From Actinacidiphila yanglinensis (GTDB lineage Bacteria; Actinomycetota; Actinomycetes; Streptomycetales; Streptomycetaceae), in assembly GCF_900107965.1 (NCBI RefSeq), contig NZ_FNVU01000006.1:327337-391336 (forward strand): DNA of 64,000 bases, given 5' to 3'. The translations under genes and the position numbers were made by a program. The stretch's first letter is position 1; every line of letters begins with the position of its first letter. A model generated the notes under the pieces. That model was given only the letters and a program-made list of their open reading frames with translations. It had not been told where the DNA came from and ran no database searches. This document shows positions 26,568 through 35,168 of the stretch, piece by piece.

Positions 26568-27080
26568 ATGGCCGCGCAGACGCAGAGGGCCGTACTGGCC
26601 GGCGGATGCTTCTGGGGGATGCAGGACCTGATCCGCCGGCAGCCGGGCGTGACCGCGACCCGGGTCGGCTACACCGGTGGCGACGTGCCGAACGCCACCT
26701 ACCGCAACCACGGCACGCACGCGGAGGCCATCGAGATCACCTTCGATCCCGAGCGGACCGACTACCGCGCGCTGCTGGAGTTCTTCTTCCAGATCCACGA
26801 CCCCACCACGAAGAACCGCCAGGGCAACGACATCGGCCTCAGCTACCGCTCAGCGATCTACTCCGTGGACGACGAGCAGAAGCGGGTCGCCGAGGACACC
26901 ATCGCCGACGTGGAGGCCTCCGGCCTGTGGCCGGGGAAGGTCGTCACCGAGGTCGAGCCGGTCGGCCCGTTCTGGGAGGCCGAGCCCGAGCACCAGGACT
27001 ACCTGGAGCGCTACCCCGACGGGTACACCTGCCACTTCCCGCGCCCGAACTGGAAGCTGCCGGCCCGCGCGAAGAGCTGA
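26568..27080 (+). CDS. msrA: Peptide-methionine (S)-S-oxide reductase MsrA
   Basis: 170-residue repair enzyme reducing the S-form of methionine sulfoxide in proteins. Catalytic Cys in the motif [10 protein letters not shown] near the N-terminus; conserved [23 protein letters not shown] and [16 protein letters not shown] follow, as in all MsrA proteins. The C-terminus lacks an obvious recycling CxxC pair; a single Cys occurs in YTCHFP. ATG 26568 is preferred over the in-frame ATG 26535 because GGGAGG lies 6 nt upstream. Monocistronic, divergent from the lipoprotein operon, followed by two terminators. Confidence 0.96.
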   Translation: MAAQTQRAVLAGGCFWGMQDLIRRQPGVTATRVGYTGGDVPNATYRNHGTHAEAIEITFDPERTDYRALLEFFFQIHDPTTKNRQGNDIGLSYRSAIYSVDDEQKRVAEDTIADVEASGLWPGKVVTEVEPVGPFWEAEPEHQDYLERYPDGYTCHFPRPNWKLPARAKS

Positions 27081-27088
27081 CCGACTCT

Positions 27089-27119
27089 CCCGTGCCGGCG
27101 GCACCCCCGCCGGCACGGG
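27089..27119. terminator. Perfect stem-loop terminator after msrA
   Basis: CCCGTGCCGGCGG and CCGCCGGCACGGG, 13 perfect pairs with a 5-nt loop, begin 8 bp after the msrA stop. Confidence 0.75.
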
Positions 27120-27170
27120 ACACGGTCCCGGAGCACCGGAAACGGCGCACACGCCAGCACACGCCGACGG

Positions 27171-27202
27171 AAAGGGGCGGGGCCACGCGGCCCCGCCCCT
27201 TT
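27171..27202. terminator. Perfect stem-loop terminator facing the discoidin gene
   Basis: AAAGGGGCGGGGCC and GGCCCCGCCCCTTT, 14 perfect pairs around a 4-nt loop (ACGC), with A/T runs at both feet as in a bidirectional intrinsic terminator. It lies 24 bp before the stop of the convergent gene at 27226. Confidence 0.8.
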
Positions 27203-27225
27203 GCGTTCCCGCCGTCCTCCCCGGG

Positions 27226-28161
27226 TCAGGACGTGTAGGCCTCCAGTTCCACCACCCGGGAGTACGTGACGCCCTCGTTGCTGCCGAGCGTCACCACGCG
27301 CAGCGCCGTCGCGGTCTGCGCGGCGAAGGTCGAGCTGACCTCGCCCGCGGTGTTGCCGCGCACCTGGGCGACGGTCTGCCAGGAGCCGCCGACCTGGAGT
27401 TCCACGTCCCACGCGGACAGGCCGTAGCCGGCGGCGGGGTACTTCGCCGAGTCCAGGGTGTAGAGGTCCACCCGGCCGACCGGCACGGGCTGGTCGAAGG
27501 AGACCTGGAGCCAGTCGGGGAAGGTGCCCTTGGTCGCGTCGTTCCAGCCGGTGGTGGTGCCCCAGTGGGTGGAGTCCCGGTCGCCGTCGACCGCGCCGCA
27601 GGCAGGGTAGTTGGGCAGGTTCTCCGAGGACGCCGAGACCGGCATGTAGCGGACCAGGTTGCCGGTGTCGTTCACCGGCGCGGGCTCGACCTGGACCGGC
27701 AGCGACAACTGCTGGTCCCCGGCGTGCACGGTGATCGTGTACGTGCCGGGCGGGGTGGAGCGCGGCGCGCCGACCGCGATCTGGACCTTGAGGGTGTAGC
27801 CGGAGGGCAGGTAGCTGGAGACCAGCGACCGGGACACCGTCAGCGGTGCGGGCGCGTCGATGAACGCGTCGGCGTACACCGCGGAGCTGCCCGCGTTGCC
27901 GAAGCGCAGTTGGAAGCCCTGGACCGCGCAGGGCACCGGGTCGACGGTGACGTGGTCGACGTCGGAGCCGAGGGTGAGCTGCTGCGCCGGGGCGGCCTTG
28001 CCGGGGACGGCGGCGAGCGCGGGCGCCACCCCACCGAGAGTCACGAGCATGACAACCGCTGCGATGACGGCGAGCGTGCGGCGCCGCGGCGCGCCGGCGG
28101 GACCGGTCCGTCGGAGCGCCCGGACGAGCGCTCCGACGGCCGTGCTGGACAGGATCGGCAT
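27226..28161 (-). CDS. Secreted discoidin (F5/8 type C, CBM32-like) domain protein
   Basis: 311 residues. Signal peptide with a long basic leader (RRTGPAGAPRRR) and hydrophobic core ending near APALAAVPG (about residue 51). A middle Ig-like/DUF-type beta domain (PLTVSRSLVSSYLPSGYTLK, GTYTITVHAG) precedes a C-terminal discoidin domain of ~140 residues: PVSASSENLPNYPACGAVDG, HWGTTTGWNDATKGTFPDWL, RVDLYTLDSAKYPAAGYGLS and a closing VELEAYTS. Discoidin domains bind cell-surface or polymer glycans; no catalytic domain is present. It begins 9 bp after the PhoD stop on the same strand with GGGGGAG before ATG, so both are one operon. Confidence 0.82.
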   Translation of the reverse strand: MPILSSTAVGALVRALRRTGPAGAPRRRTLAVIAAVVMLVTLGGVAPALAAVPGKAAPAQQLTLGSDVDHVTVDPVPCAVQGFQLRFGNAGSSAVYADAFIDAPAPLTVSRSLVSSYLPSGYTLKVQIAVGAPRSTPPGTYTITVHAGDQQLSLPVQVEPAPVNDTGNLVRYMPVSASSENLPNYPACGAVDGDRDSTHWGTTTGWNDATKGTFPDWLQVSFDQPVPVGRVDLYTLDSAKYPAAGYGLSAWDVELQVGGSWQTVAQVRGNTAGEVSSTFAAQTATALRVVTLGSNEGVTYSRVVELEAYTS

Positions 28162-28170
28162 GGTCTCCCC

Positions 28171-29769
28171 CTACGCCGGGTTCAGGCCGGGGTTCCCGGC
28201 CTCGACGGCGAACTTCCGGATGGTGCTGATCGGGGCGCCGGTGCGGTCGATGTACGGCACCGCGCGGTAGGACGCGTGCAGTTCGGCCGGGGTCAGGTCG
28301 ACGACGATGTAGCCGCGCCGCTCGTTGACCAGCTTCAGGTGCGGGTTGTGGTCCAGGAAGTTCTGTCCGTTGACGGAGACGTCCACGCCGTTGCCGCCGC
28401 TGCTGATGGAGGTGCCGACCAGTTCGACGCCGATGGTCTGCGAGTCGGGATCGGCGAAGTCGCGCTTCATGTCCATCGCGTAGGCGGCGTGCACGTCGCC
28501 GGTGACCACGACGGGGTTGCGGGCGCGCAGCCCGGCCAGCCCGTCGAGGAGGCGGCCCTGCTCGGCGGTGTAGCCGTCCCAGGCATCCATGTTGTAGGTG
28601 GCGGTGCCGCTCGCGTCCAGGTCCATCCGGCTCATCACGACCTGGTTGGCGAGCAGGTTCCAGGTGGACTGCGAGCGGCCCATCCCGTCCAGCAGCCAGC
28701 GCTGCTGCTGCGCCCCGGCGAAGGTGCGGGCGGGGTCGTTGCGGCCGGGGTTGTCGGGCTTCCACAGGTCGCCGTCGGCCTGGTCGGAGCGGTACTGCCG
28801 GGTGTCCAGCACGTTGACCTCGGCGAGCCGGCCGAAGGTGAAGCGGCGGTAGAGCAGGTAGTCCGGGCCCTGCGGCGCGGGCGTGCGCAGCGGCATGTGC
28901 TCCCAGTAGGCGCGGTAGGCGCTGGCCCGGCGGACCGTGAAGTCCTCGATCGGGTCGAGGTTCCTGGAGTAGAGGCCCGCGTAGTTGTCCTGCACCTCGT
29001 GGTCGTCCCAGGTGCCGATCCACGGCGCGTTCTGGTGCGCGGCGCGCAGGTCCGGGTCGGACTTGTACAGCGCGTACTGCAACCGGTAGCGGTCCAGGGT
29101 GTCGGCCTCGGTGCGGAACTGGTCCGGCACCGGGTCGGTGGTGTTGCGCAGGCCGCCCGCGGCGGAGATGCCGTACTCGTAGATGTAGTCGCCGACGAAC
29201 AGCACCGCGTCGACGTCCTCGGCGGCGAGGTGGGCGTGCGCGGTGTAGTAGCCGTCGGGCCAGGACTGGCAGGAGGCGACGGCGAAGCTGAGCCGGTCGA
29301 CCTTCTGCCCGGGCGCCGGGGCCGTCTTCGTGCGGCCGACCGGGCTGAGGTGGCCGTCGATCTTGAACCGGTACCAGTAGTGCCGGCCGGGCTGGAGCCC
29401 GCGGACGTCGACGTGCACGCTGTAGCTGTACTCCGGCTGGGCCGTGGCGCTGCCGGAGCGCACCACGTGCCGGAACCACTCGTCGGTGGCGACCTGCCAC
29501 TGCACCGGCACCGCGTTGTACGGCATGCCGCCCAGCGGCTCGTACGGCTGCGGCGCGAGCCGGGTCCAGATCACCACCGCGTCGGGCAGCGGGTCGCCGG
29601 AGGCAACACCGAGGGTGAACGGGTCCCCGGGCAGCGGGGTGGCGGCACCCGCCGAGTGCGCCTGCGCCACACCCACCCCGAAGGCGAGGGCGGTCGCCGC
29701 GCCGGTCACGGTGAGGAACCGCCGCCGGGCCAGCCGCGCCGCGGGCCTCGGGAATGCGTCGGGAGTCAC
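28171..29769 (-). CDS. phoD: Alkaline phosphatase PhoD (Tat-exported)
   Basis: 532-residue secreted phosphodiesterase/phosphomonoesterase. Twin-arginine signal ARRRFLTVTGAATALAFGV ending near AHSAGA. An N-terminal fibronectin-like PhoD_N domain (PFTLGVASGDPLPDAVVIWT) precedes the metallophosphatase domain with FAVASCQSWPDGYYTAHAHL, VLFVGDYIYEYG, IGTWDDHEVQDNYAG and VVVTGDVHAAYAMDM, i.e. the Asp, Cys, Asn and His ligands of the Fe/Ca centre. GTG 29769 is used; GGAG lies 8 nt upstream. PhoD is normally in the PhoP regulon, but no clear pair of GTTCACC PHO-box repeats was found in the upstream gap. Confidence 0.94.
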   Translation of the reverse strand: MTPDAFPRPAARLARRRFLTVTGAATALAFGVGVAQAHSAGAATPLPGDPFTLGVASGDPLPDAVVIWTRLAPQPYEPLGGMPYNAVPVQWQVATDEWFRHVVRSGSATAQPEYSYSVHVDVRGLQPGRHYWYRFKIDGHLSPVGRTKTAPAPGQKVDRLSFAVASCQSWPDGYYTAHAHLAAEDVDAVLFVGDYIYEYGISAAGGLRNTTDPVPDQFRTEADTLDRYRLQYALYKSDPDLRAAHQNAPWIGTWDDHEVQDNYAGLYSRNLDPIEDFTVRRASAYRAYWEHMPLRTPAPQGPDYLLYRRFTFGRLAEVNVLDTRQYRSDQADGDLWKPDNPGRNDPARTFAGAQQQRWLLDGMGRSQSTWNLLANQVVMSRMDLDASGTATYNMDAWDGYTAEQGRLLDGLAGLRARNPVVVTGDVHAAYAMDMKRDFADPDSQTIGVELVGTSISSGGNGVDVSVNGQNFLDHNPHLKLVNERRGYIVVDLTPAELHASYRAVPYIDRTGAPISTIRKFAVEAGNPGLNPA

Positions 29770-30031
29770 GTGTCGGGCTCCTTCCAGAAACCAGGGGCCG
29801 TCCGGGAACCCCGGCGCCCGCCTTCTTATGAGAGAGGCGCCGCGTGGACGCCGAAGGACTTCCCGTGGAGCGGCAGATGACCGGCACGCGTCCGAACACC
29901 CCTCCGCGCACGGTGGTTTGTCCGCACTCATGCGTAATGTGCGGCGACATCCGAACGTAGCAGGTGCCGCCGGGTGCGAGGAGCATCCGGCGGCACCGGG
30001 GGAGGCGGGTCGCGGACGGATCAGGGACGGC

Positions 30032-31807
30032 TCACGACGAGGGGAGGACCGGGGTGGGCCAGCCGCCGCAGTACGGGGTGCCGTCGATGCCGGAGTTGCC
30101 GCCGCCGTCGGTGACGGCGAAGTTGCCGCCCTCGCAGTTGTAGACCGGGGAGGAGGCCCCGATCCCGGTGGCCGTGACGCCGGTGAACGTGGCGGCGCCG
30201 CCGGTCTGTTCCTGGAGCGCGAAGGTGCCGGTGCCGGCGATGGTCACGTTGCTCAGGCTGACTCCGCTGATGGTGCCCTCGACCCACTGCACGGCCTCGT
30301 ACGGGCTCTGCTCGATGAGCACGTTGGAGACGTCGATCGGCCCGGTGATGGCGCCCTGGCTGCCGTCGAACCACAGCGCGCCCACCCCGAACTGCCAGTT
30401 CGGGTCGAGGCTGCCGTCCCGCACCAGCGTGTTGTCGCTGATGGTGGTGGTGCCGACCGGCGTGGACGTGAAGCGCTGCCCGACGTGGATACCGCCGCCC
30501 TGCGTCAGCCCGGTGTCCTGGACCAGGTTGCCGGTGACGGTGTTGTCGTGGCCGCCGTAGATCGCGATGCCGTTGGCCAGCATCTGCAACTGCACGGTGT
30601 TGTCGGAGATGGTGTCGTTGGCGTCGGCACCCAGCGACGAGTCCGCCCAGGTGGCGATGCCGTCGTCACCGGTGTTGCGGATGTCGCTGTTGGTGACGGT
30701 GGAGTTGGTCACGCCGCCGTGGAAGTTGATGCCGTCCGCGGTGGTGTCGCGGATGCGCATCCCGCTGAAGGTCAGCTTGTCCATCGGGCCGTCCATCCAG
30801 GCCCCGACCTTCATGTGGTCGATCCACAGGTTCGACACCGACGAGTTGCTCATCGCGCCGCCGATCCCGTTCACCTGCGCATTGTCGTCACGCTGCTGGA
30901 CGTCACCGAAGATCGCGAAGTTCTGCAGGTGGACGTTGCTGCTCGGCGAGGGCGCGGAGTTGCCGTAGAAGCCCGGTGCGGTGCCGGTGACGGTGGAGTA
31001 CCACATGCCCGCGCCCGCGACGGTGACGTCGTTGACCGCGATGTGGCCCGGGACCTTGAAGGTGCCCGGCGGTATCCACACGGTGCCGCTCGAACCGGCC
31101 GCGCTGATGGCGGCGTTGAAGGCGGCGGTGGAGTCCGCCGCACCGGTCGGGTCGGCGCCCTTGTCCACCACCGACACCGATCCCGAGGGCGGGGCCTGTG
31201 CCGCGGCGACCTGCTCGAAGTCGGCGAGGTCGACGGTGTAGGAGGAGGCGGTGTCACCGGCGTCGACCTGGAGTGTGAAGGTGGTGCCCGCCGGATAGGT
31301 GGTGTCGAACAGCCGGTGCGCCTCGTCGTAGAAGTGGTGCGGGTTGCTGCCCGGCGCGTTGGTGAAGGGGTAGCTGCCGTAGTACCAGGAGTACGCGTTG
31401 GTGAGGCTGAAGTCCGGCTGCTTGGCGCCGTCGACGTACAGCGACAACGGCGCGGTGTAGACCGAGCCGTCGCCGGAGTCGGGGATGCTGTAGCGGAAGT
31501 CGATCGAGTTCGTCGCCACCGGGGTGGTGAACTTCACGTACGCGCCCGAGCCCTGGAGCGTGACCGCCTTGCGGTTGCTCGCCTCGTCGGCCAGCCGGCC
31601 CTGGGCGTAACTCGGTCCGATCACGGTCCCGTTGGTGGCGGAGCTCTCCGCCTGCACCTCGACGTAGGGAAGGCTCGCGCCGCTGCCGCCGGTGGCCGCC
31701 GCGAACGCGGGTGGGGCGGCCAGGGCGAGAGCGCCCGCTGAGGCGAGCAACGCGGCGCTGCCGCCGATGGCGGCCGCCCGCCGGAGACTTCGGAAGGGGT
31801 GGAACAT
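30032..31807 (-). CDS. Secreted GH87-like beta-helix alpha-1,3-glucanase / mycodextranase
   Basis: 591 residues. Signal peptide (RSLRRAAAIGGSAALLASAG to APPAFAA, about residue 36). A CBM35-like beta-sandwich (YVEVQAESSATNGTVIGPSY, about 50-200) is followed by a linker and a right-handed parallel beta-helix. The catalytic region TTADGINFHGGVTNSTVTNS with DIRNTGDDGIATWADSS carries the three Asp expected of GH87 alpha-1,3-glucanases. Substrate (fungal alpha-1,3-glucan or nigeran) is inferred. ATG 31807 has AAAGGAG. A LacI-type dyad lies ~190 bp upstream. The Cys-containing tail (YNCEGGN, PYCGGW) may form a disulfide. Confidence 0.82.
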   Translation of the reverse strand: MFHPFRSLRRAAAIGGSAALLASAGALALAAPPAFAAATGGSGASLPYVEVQAESSATNGTVIGPSYAQGRLADEASNRKAVTLQGSGAYVKFTTPVATNSIDFRYSIPDSGDGSVYTAPLSLYVDGAKQPDFSLTNAYSWYYGSYPFTNAPGSNPHHFYDEAHRLFDTTYPAGTTFTLQVDAGDTASSYTVDLADFEQVAAAQAPPSGSVSVVDKGADPTGAADSTAAFNAAISAAGSSGTVWIPPGTFKVPGHIAVNDVTVAGAGMWYSTVTGTAPGFYGNSAPSPSSNVHLQNFAIFGDVQQRDDNAQVNGIGGAMSNSSVSNLWIDHMKVGAWMDGPMDKLTFSGMRIRDTTADGINFHGGVTNSTVTNSDIRNTGDDGIATWADSSLGADANDTISDNTVQLQMLANGIAIYGGHDNTVTGNLVQDTGLTQGGGIHVGQRFTSTPVGTTTISDNTLVRDGSLDPNWQFGVGALWFDGSQGAITGPIDVSNVLIEQSPYEAVQWVEGTISGVSLSNVTIAGTGTFALQEQTGGAATFTGVTATGIGASSPVYNCEGGNFAVTDGGGNSGIDGTPYCGGWPTPVLPSS

Positions 31808-32204
31808 GTCCTGCTCCTTTCAGCACACTGCCCGATCGGCCCGTCCGGCCCGCACCGCGCCCGCCTCGGGGCGGCGGGCGGCGGCGTGACGCAAGTGACC
31901 AGAGGGAGTTGGGGGGACAGTGTGGCGTCAGTCACGACGCAGAGGACCGTAACCCTTTGGCCACAGGGCCGCAATATCCGCATCCGTTTTCGTTGATTCC
32001 TTGCAGTTGATTGCAAGACGATGAGCATGCCGCCGGGGTGGGGCCGGGTCCGCGGCGCGACCGGTGGGCGGGCGCCCGTCGGGCGGTCGGGTGACCTGCG
32101 GCCGTGGCACCCCGCCCCGCGCCCCGCCGTGGGCCAGGATGCTGCCGTACGGCGCCGGACGCGCCGGTACGGAAACGGGGCGGCGCAGGACAGGAGTGGT
32201 GAGC
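31808..32204. other. 397-bp gene-free region before the glucanase
   Basis: No coding frame was supported here. It contains the AT-richer segment 31965-32020, unusual in this window, with the dyad described separately, and the ribosome site of the ABM gene at its right end. Confidence 0.6.
32000..32017. promoter_or_regulatory. LacI-type dyad upstream of the glucanase gene
   Basis: CTTGCA, spacer GTTGAT, TGCAAG: perfect 6-bp arms in an 18-bp site. CTTGCA/TGCAAG arms are typical of LacI-family operators for maltose- and cellobiose-type genes in streptomycetes. It lies 193 bp before the glucanase start. Confidence 0.5.
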
Positions 32205-32501
32205 ATGGCGGTGGAACTGGGGCTGCTCGTACGGCTGCAGGCCAAGCCCGGCAAGGAGGAAGCCCTCGCGGACTTCCTGCGCGGCGGCCGCGCGCTGGCC
32301 GTCGCGGAGCAGCAGACCGTGACGTGGTACGCCTTCCGGATCGGCGAGCGCGAGTTCGGCATCTTCGACACGTTCGAGACAGAGGAGGGGCGCCAGGCGC
32401 ACCTGTCCGGCGAGATCGCGCTGGCGCTCGGCCGGATCGGCCCCGATCTGCTCGCCTCGGAGCCCGAGATCCGCAGCACGGACGTCCTCGCCGCCAAGTA
32501 G
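32205..32501 (+). CDS. Antibiotic-biosynthesis-monooxygenase (ABM) domain protein
   Basis: 98-residue dimeric alpha-beta-barrel protein: LGLLVRLQAKPGKEEALADF, QQTVTWYAFRIGEREFGIFD, and EEGRQAHLSGEIA. ABM proteins range from cofactor-free monooxygenases to haem-degrading or simply detoxifying proteins; no catalytic assignment is possible here. ATG 32205 is chosen: AGGAG lies 8 nt upstream, versus 2 nt for the in-frame GTG at 32199. The neighbours on the same strand are unrelated small enzymes. Confidence 0.85.
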   Translation: MAVELGLLVRLQAKPGKEEALADFLRGGRALAVAEQQTVTWYAFRIGEREFGIFDTFETEEGRQAHLSGEIALALGRIGPDLLASEPEIRSTDVLAAK

Positions 32502-32597
32502 CCCCCACCGGGTGGGTGATGGCGCCGGACGGGTGGATTCCCGGGCGGCGCCGGGCGGCGCCGCCGCAGCACGCGGGACGAGGCGTCCTCGCGGTGC

Positions 32598-32603
32598 TAC
32601 GTT
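32598..32603 (+). promoter_or_regulatory. -10 box of a leaderless promoter
   Basis: TACGTT ends 7 nt before the ATG at 32611; no ribosome site is visible. Confidence 0.45.
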
Positions 32604-32610
32604 GCCGGGC

Positions 32611-33261
32611 ATGGTCGAGCGCATCACACCGGGGCGGTTCCAGGAGACGGTCGGGGTCGACGACTGGCGGGTGCTGTTCGGCGCGGCGAGCGCCCACTTC
32701 CGCACCGGATCCTTCGCGACCGGCGTCGCGTTCGTGGACGCGATCGGCGCGCTGGCCGACGCCGCGAACCACCATCCCGACGTGGACCTGCGCTACCCCG
32801 GGGTGACGGTCCGTCTGATGACCCACGAGGTCGGCGGGCTGAGCGAGCGCGATGTCGATCTGGCCCGGGCGATCTCCGCGGCGGCGCGGGATCTGGACGT
32901 ACCGTCCGACCCGGGCGCGCTCAAGGCCGTCCAGGTCGCGGTCGACGCGCTCGCCGCCCCCCGGGTGATGCCCTTCTGGCGCGCCCTGCTCGGTTACCGC
33001 GAGGCGGGCGGGACGGACCTGGTGGACCCCGCCGGCAGCGCGCCCCCGTTCTGGTTCCAGGCGATGGACACCGCGCGCACCGAGCGCAACCGCCTGCACA
33101 TCGACGTCGCCGTGCCCCACGACCAGGCCGAGGAGCGGATCGCGGCAGCCCTCGCCGCCGGCGGCCGCCTGGTCTCGGACGCGCACGCGCCGGCCTGGTG
33201 GACGCTGGCCGACCCGGAGGGCAACGAGGCGGACGTGGCCACCTGGATGGGCCGCGACTGA
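32611..33261 (+). CDS. Pterin-4a-carbinolamine dehydratase fused to a VOC (glyoxalase-like) domain
   Basis: 216 residues with two parts. Residues ~1-95 match PCD/DCoH: VGVDDWRVLFGAASAHFRTG, VAFVDAIGALADAANHHPDV (the [E/D]xxHHP core as NHHPDVDL) and VRLMTHEVGGLSERDVDLAR. Residues ~105-216 form a vicinal-oxygen-chelate domain: FWRALLGYREAGGTDLVDPA, RLHIDVAVPHDQAEERIAA and WWTLADPEGNEADVATW. This fusion recurs in actinobacteria. The dehydratase would recycle 4a-hydroxytetrahydrobiopterin; the VOC partner's substrate is unknown. Leaderless start at 32611. Confidence 0.87.
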   Translation: MVERITPGRFQETVGVDDWRVLFGAASAHFRTGSFATGVAFVDAIGALADAANHHPDVDLRYPGVTVRLMTHEVGGLSERDVDLARAISAAARDLDVPSDPGALKAVQVAVDALAAPRVMPFWRALLGYREAGGTDLVDPAGSAPPFWFQAMDTARTERNRLHIDVAVPHDQAEERIAAALAAGGRLVSDAHAPAWWTLADPEGNEADVATWMGRD

Positions 33262-33394
33262 GTCCCCCGCCGGCGCCCGGCCGGCCTCTTCCCACACACC
33301 GCCTCAGCTCCCCCTCAGCCCTGGCGGCTTGCCCTTGACCCGCCCTCCACCCGCCTTCAACTCGCCCTCGCGCGGGCTCACTCCGCCCTCTGTT

Positions 33395-33421
33395 CTTTGC
33401 AAAGCGTGCTACTTTGCAAAG
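33395..33421. promoter_or_regulatory. Two perfect CTTTGCAAAG palindromes before peptide deformylase
   Basis: The 10-bp palindrome CTTTGCAAAG occurs at 33395-33404 and again at 33412-33421, 17 bp apart. A candidate -10 hexamer TACTTT (33410-33415) overlaps the second copy, so a repressor bound here would block the promoter. The binding protein is not known to me. Confidence 0.55.
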
Positions 33422-33456
33422 CAGTTGGCCGGGCGGGGCGGAAGGGCGTGCGCGCG

Positions 33457-34233
33457 ATGGCGATCGGACTCGGGGGCGGCTCCCCGAAGCGGGAAAGCGG
33501 GCGGGAGCGGGACGGTGCGCGGGAGGCCGCGCGCGAACGGGAACGCGGGCCGGAGCACGGCCGGTCGACGCCGGGGCAGGTCCGGGTCCAGGGCCGTCCC
33601 GTGGCCTCCTTCCCCCTGGTCTCCCCCGAGGCCGAGCGCGGCTCGGTGCGCCGGATCACCGTCGTCGGCGAGGAGATCCTGCACCGGCCGTGCCGGGAGG
33701 TGGTGGAGTTCGGCAGCCCGGAACTGGCCCGGCTGGTCGACGACATGTTCGCGACCAACCAGGTCGCCGAGGGCGCGGCCATCGCCGCCAACCAGGTCGG
33801 CGTGGACCTGCGGCTGTTCGTGTGGGACATGACCGACGAGTGGGGGGTGCGGCACGTCGGGCACATCGCCAACCCGGTGCTCGACGAGGTGCCCGCCGCG
33901 CGGCGCCGCCTGGTGGAGGAGCCCGAGGGCTGCCTGTCGGTGCCGGGGCCGTACGTGCCACTGGCCCGGCTGGACCGCGCGGTGCTGCACGGCCGCGACA
34001 AGGACGGCGCCCCGGTCACCGTCGAGGGCCGCGGCTACTTCGCCCGCTGCCTCCAGCACGAGACCGACCACCTGCACGGCCGCCTCTACCTCGACCGGCT
34101 CGCCGCCCGGCCACGCAGATCCGCGCTGCGGGAGATGGCGTCGAGCCAGGACGCCGTGACCGCCCGCCGCGCCGCCCGCGCCGCGGGGCTGGGCAAGGAG
34201 TACCCGCGCTCCGGGCCGGTCACCGGCTCCTGA
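33457..34233 (+). CDS. def: Peptide deformylase
   Basis: 258-residue metallohydrolase removing the formyl group from new proteins. Motif 1 is GAAIAANQVG (usual GxGxAAxQ, so the second Gly is Ala), motif 2 EGCLSVP with the metal Cys, motif 3 QHETDHLHG with two metal His and the catalytic Glu. The ~50-residue N-terminal extension rich in Arg/Glu/Gly is unusual for the family. ATG 33457 is chosen over 33397, which lies inside the palindromic operator; GGAAGG precedes it. It is not next to fmt, so this is probably a second deformylase copy, as streptomycetes often have. Confidence 0.93.
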   Translation: MAIGLGGGSPKRESGRERDGAREAARERERGPEHGRSTPGQVRVQGRPVASFPLVSPEAERGSVRRITVVGEEILHRPCREVVEFGSPELARLVDDMFATNQVAEGAAIAANQVGVDLRLFVWDMTDEWGVRHVGHIANPVLDEVPAARRRLVEEPEGCLSVPGPYVPLARLDRAVLHGRDKDGAPVTVEGRGYFARCLQHETDHLHGRLYLDRLAARPRRSALREMASSQDAVTARRAARAAGLGKEYPRSGPVTGS

Positions 34234-34384
34234 CCACCGGCCGCTCCCCCGGCGAGCTGGGCCGTCCGGGTGGTCGCGCCCGAACGTTCGCGCCGCCGCG
34301 GTCCCCGCGGCACCGGGCTCGGGACCATGGTCGGCGGTGCGCCACCGTGAGACGGCACGGCGGCCCGACAACCGGGAGCGTTGC

Positions 34385-35122
34385 ATGACCGCCCAGTCGC
34401 CAGGAGCCGACACCCCGCCCGCCCGCTACGACGACCTGCGCGCGCTGTTCGTCAACTGCACCCTCAAGCGGTCGCCGGAACGGAGCCACACCCAGGGCCT
34501 CGTCGACCGCAGCCGGCGGATCCTGGAGGGGCAGGGCGTTGCCGTCGACGTGGTGCGGGCGGTCGACCTCGACATCGCCACCGGGGTGTGGCCGGACATG
34601 ACCGAGCACGGCTGGCCGCACGACGCCTGGCCCGCCGTCCACCGGCAGGTGCTGGCCGCGGACATCCTGGTCATCGCGGGCCCGATCTGGCTCGGCGACA
34701 ACAGCTCGGTGACCAAGAAGGTGATCGAGCGCCTCTACGCGGGCTCCGGGCTGCTCAACCCGCAGGGCCAGTACGCCTATTACGGCCGGGTCGGCGGCTG
34801 CCTGATCACCGGCAACGAGGACGGCATCAAGCACTGCGCGATGAACGTCCTCTACAGCCTCCAGCACCTCGGCTACACCATTCCCCCGCAGGCGGACGCC
34901 GGTTGGGTCGGGGCCGCGGGTCCCGGCCCGTCCTTCCTCGACGAGGGCTCCGGCGGCCCGGACAACGAGTTCACCGAGCGCAACACCACCTTCATGACCT
35001 GGAACCTGCTGCACCTGGCCCGGATGCTGAAGGACGCGGGAGGCGTTCCCGCCTACGGCAACCAGCGCACCGCCTGGGACGCCGGCTGCCACCGCGACAG
35101 CGAGAACCCCGAGCACCGTTAG
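34385..35122 (+). CDS. Flavodoxin-like NAD(P)H-dependent oxidoreductase
   Basis: 245 residues with an FMN-binding flavodoxin fold: RALFVNCTLKRSPERSHTQG (phosphate loop), DILVIAGPIWLGDNSSVTKK (loop with GPIWxGxxS that contacts the flavin and reductase helix), and YYGRVGGCLITGNEDGIKHC. Related to the WrbA/NADPH-dependent FMN reductase clan. Electron acceptor unknown. ATG 34385 has GGGAG upstream. It stands alone between peptide deformylase and the convergent DUF5996 gene. Confidence 0.87.
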   Translation: MTAQSPGADTPPARYDDLRALFVNCTLKRSPERSHTQGLVDRSRRILEGQGVAVDVVRAVDLDIATGVWPDMTEHGWPHDAWPAVHRQVLAADILVIAGPIWLGDNSSVTKKVIERLYAGSGLLNPQGQYAYYGRVGGCLITGNEDGIKHCAMNVLYSLQHLGYTIPPQADAGWVGAAGPGPSFLDEGSGGPDNEFTERNTTFMTWNLLHLARMLKDAGGVPAYGNQRTAWDAGCHRDSENPEHR

Positions 35123-35168
35123 CGGGACCGGCGGGCCCCGCCAGGCGGCAGTGCGGTACCGGACGGTC

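Noticed and set aside
29770..30031. PHO box upstream of phoD
   Set aside because: GTTCGG-like words occur, but no two 11-bp direct repeats matching GTTCACC with proper spacing.
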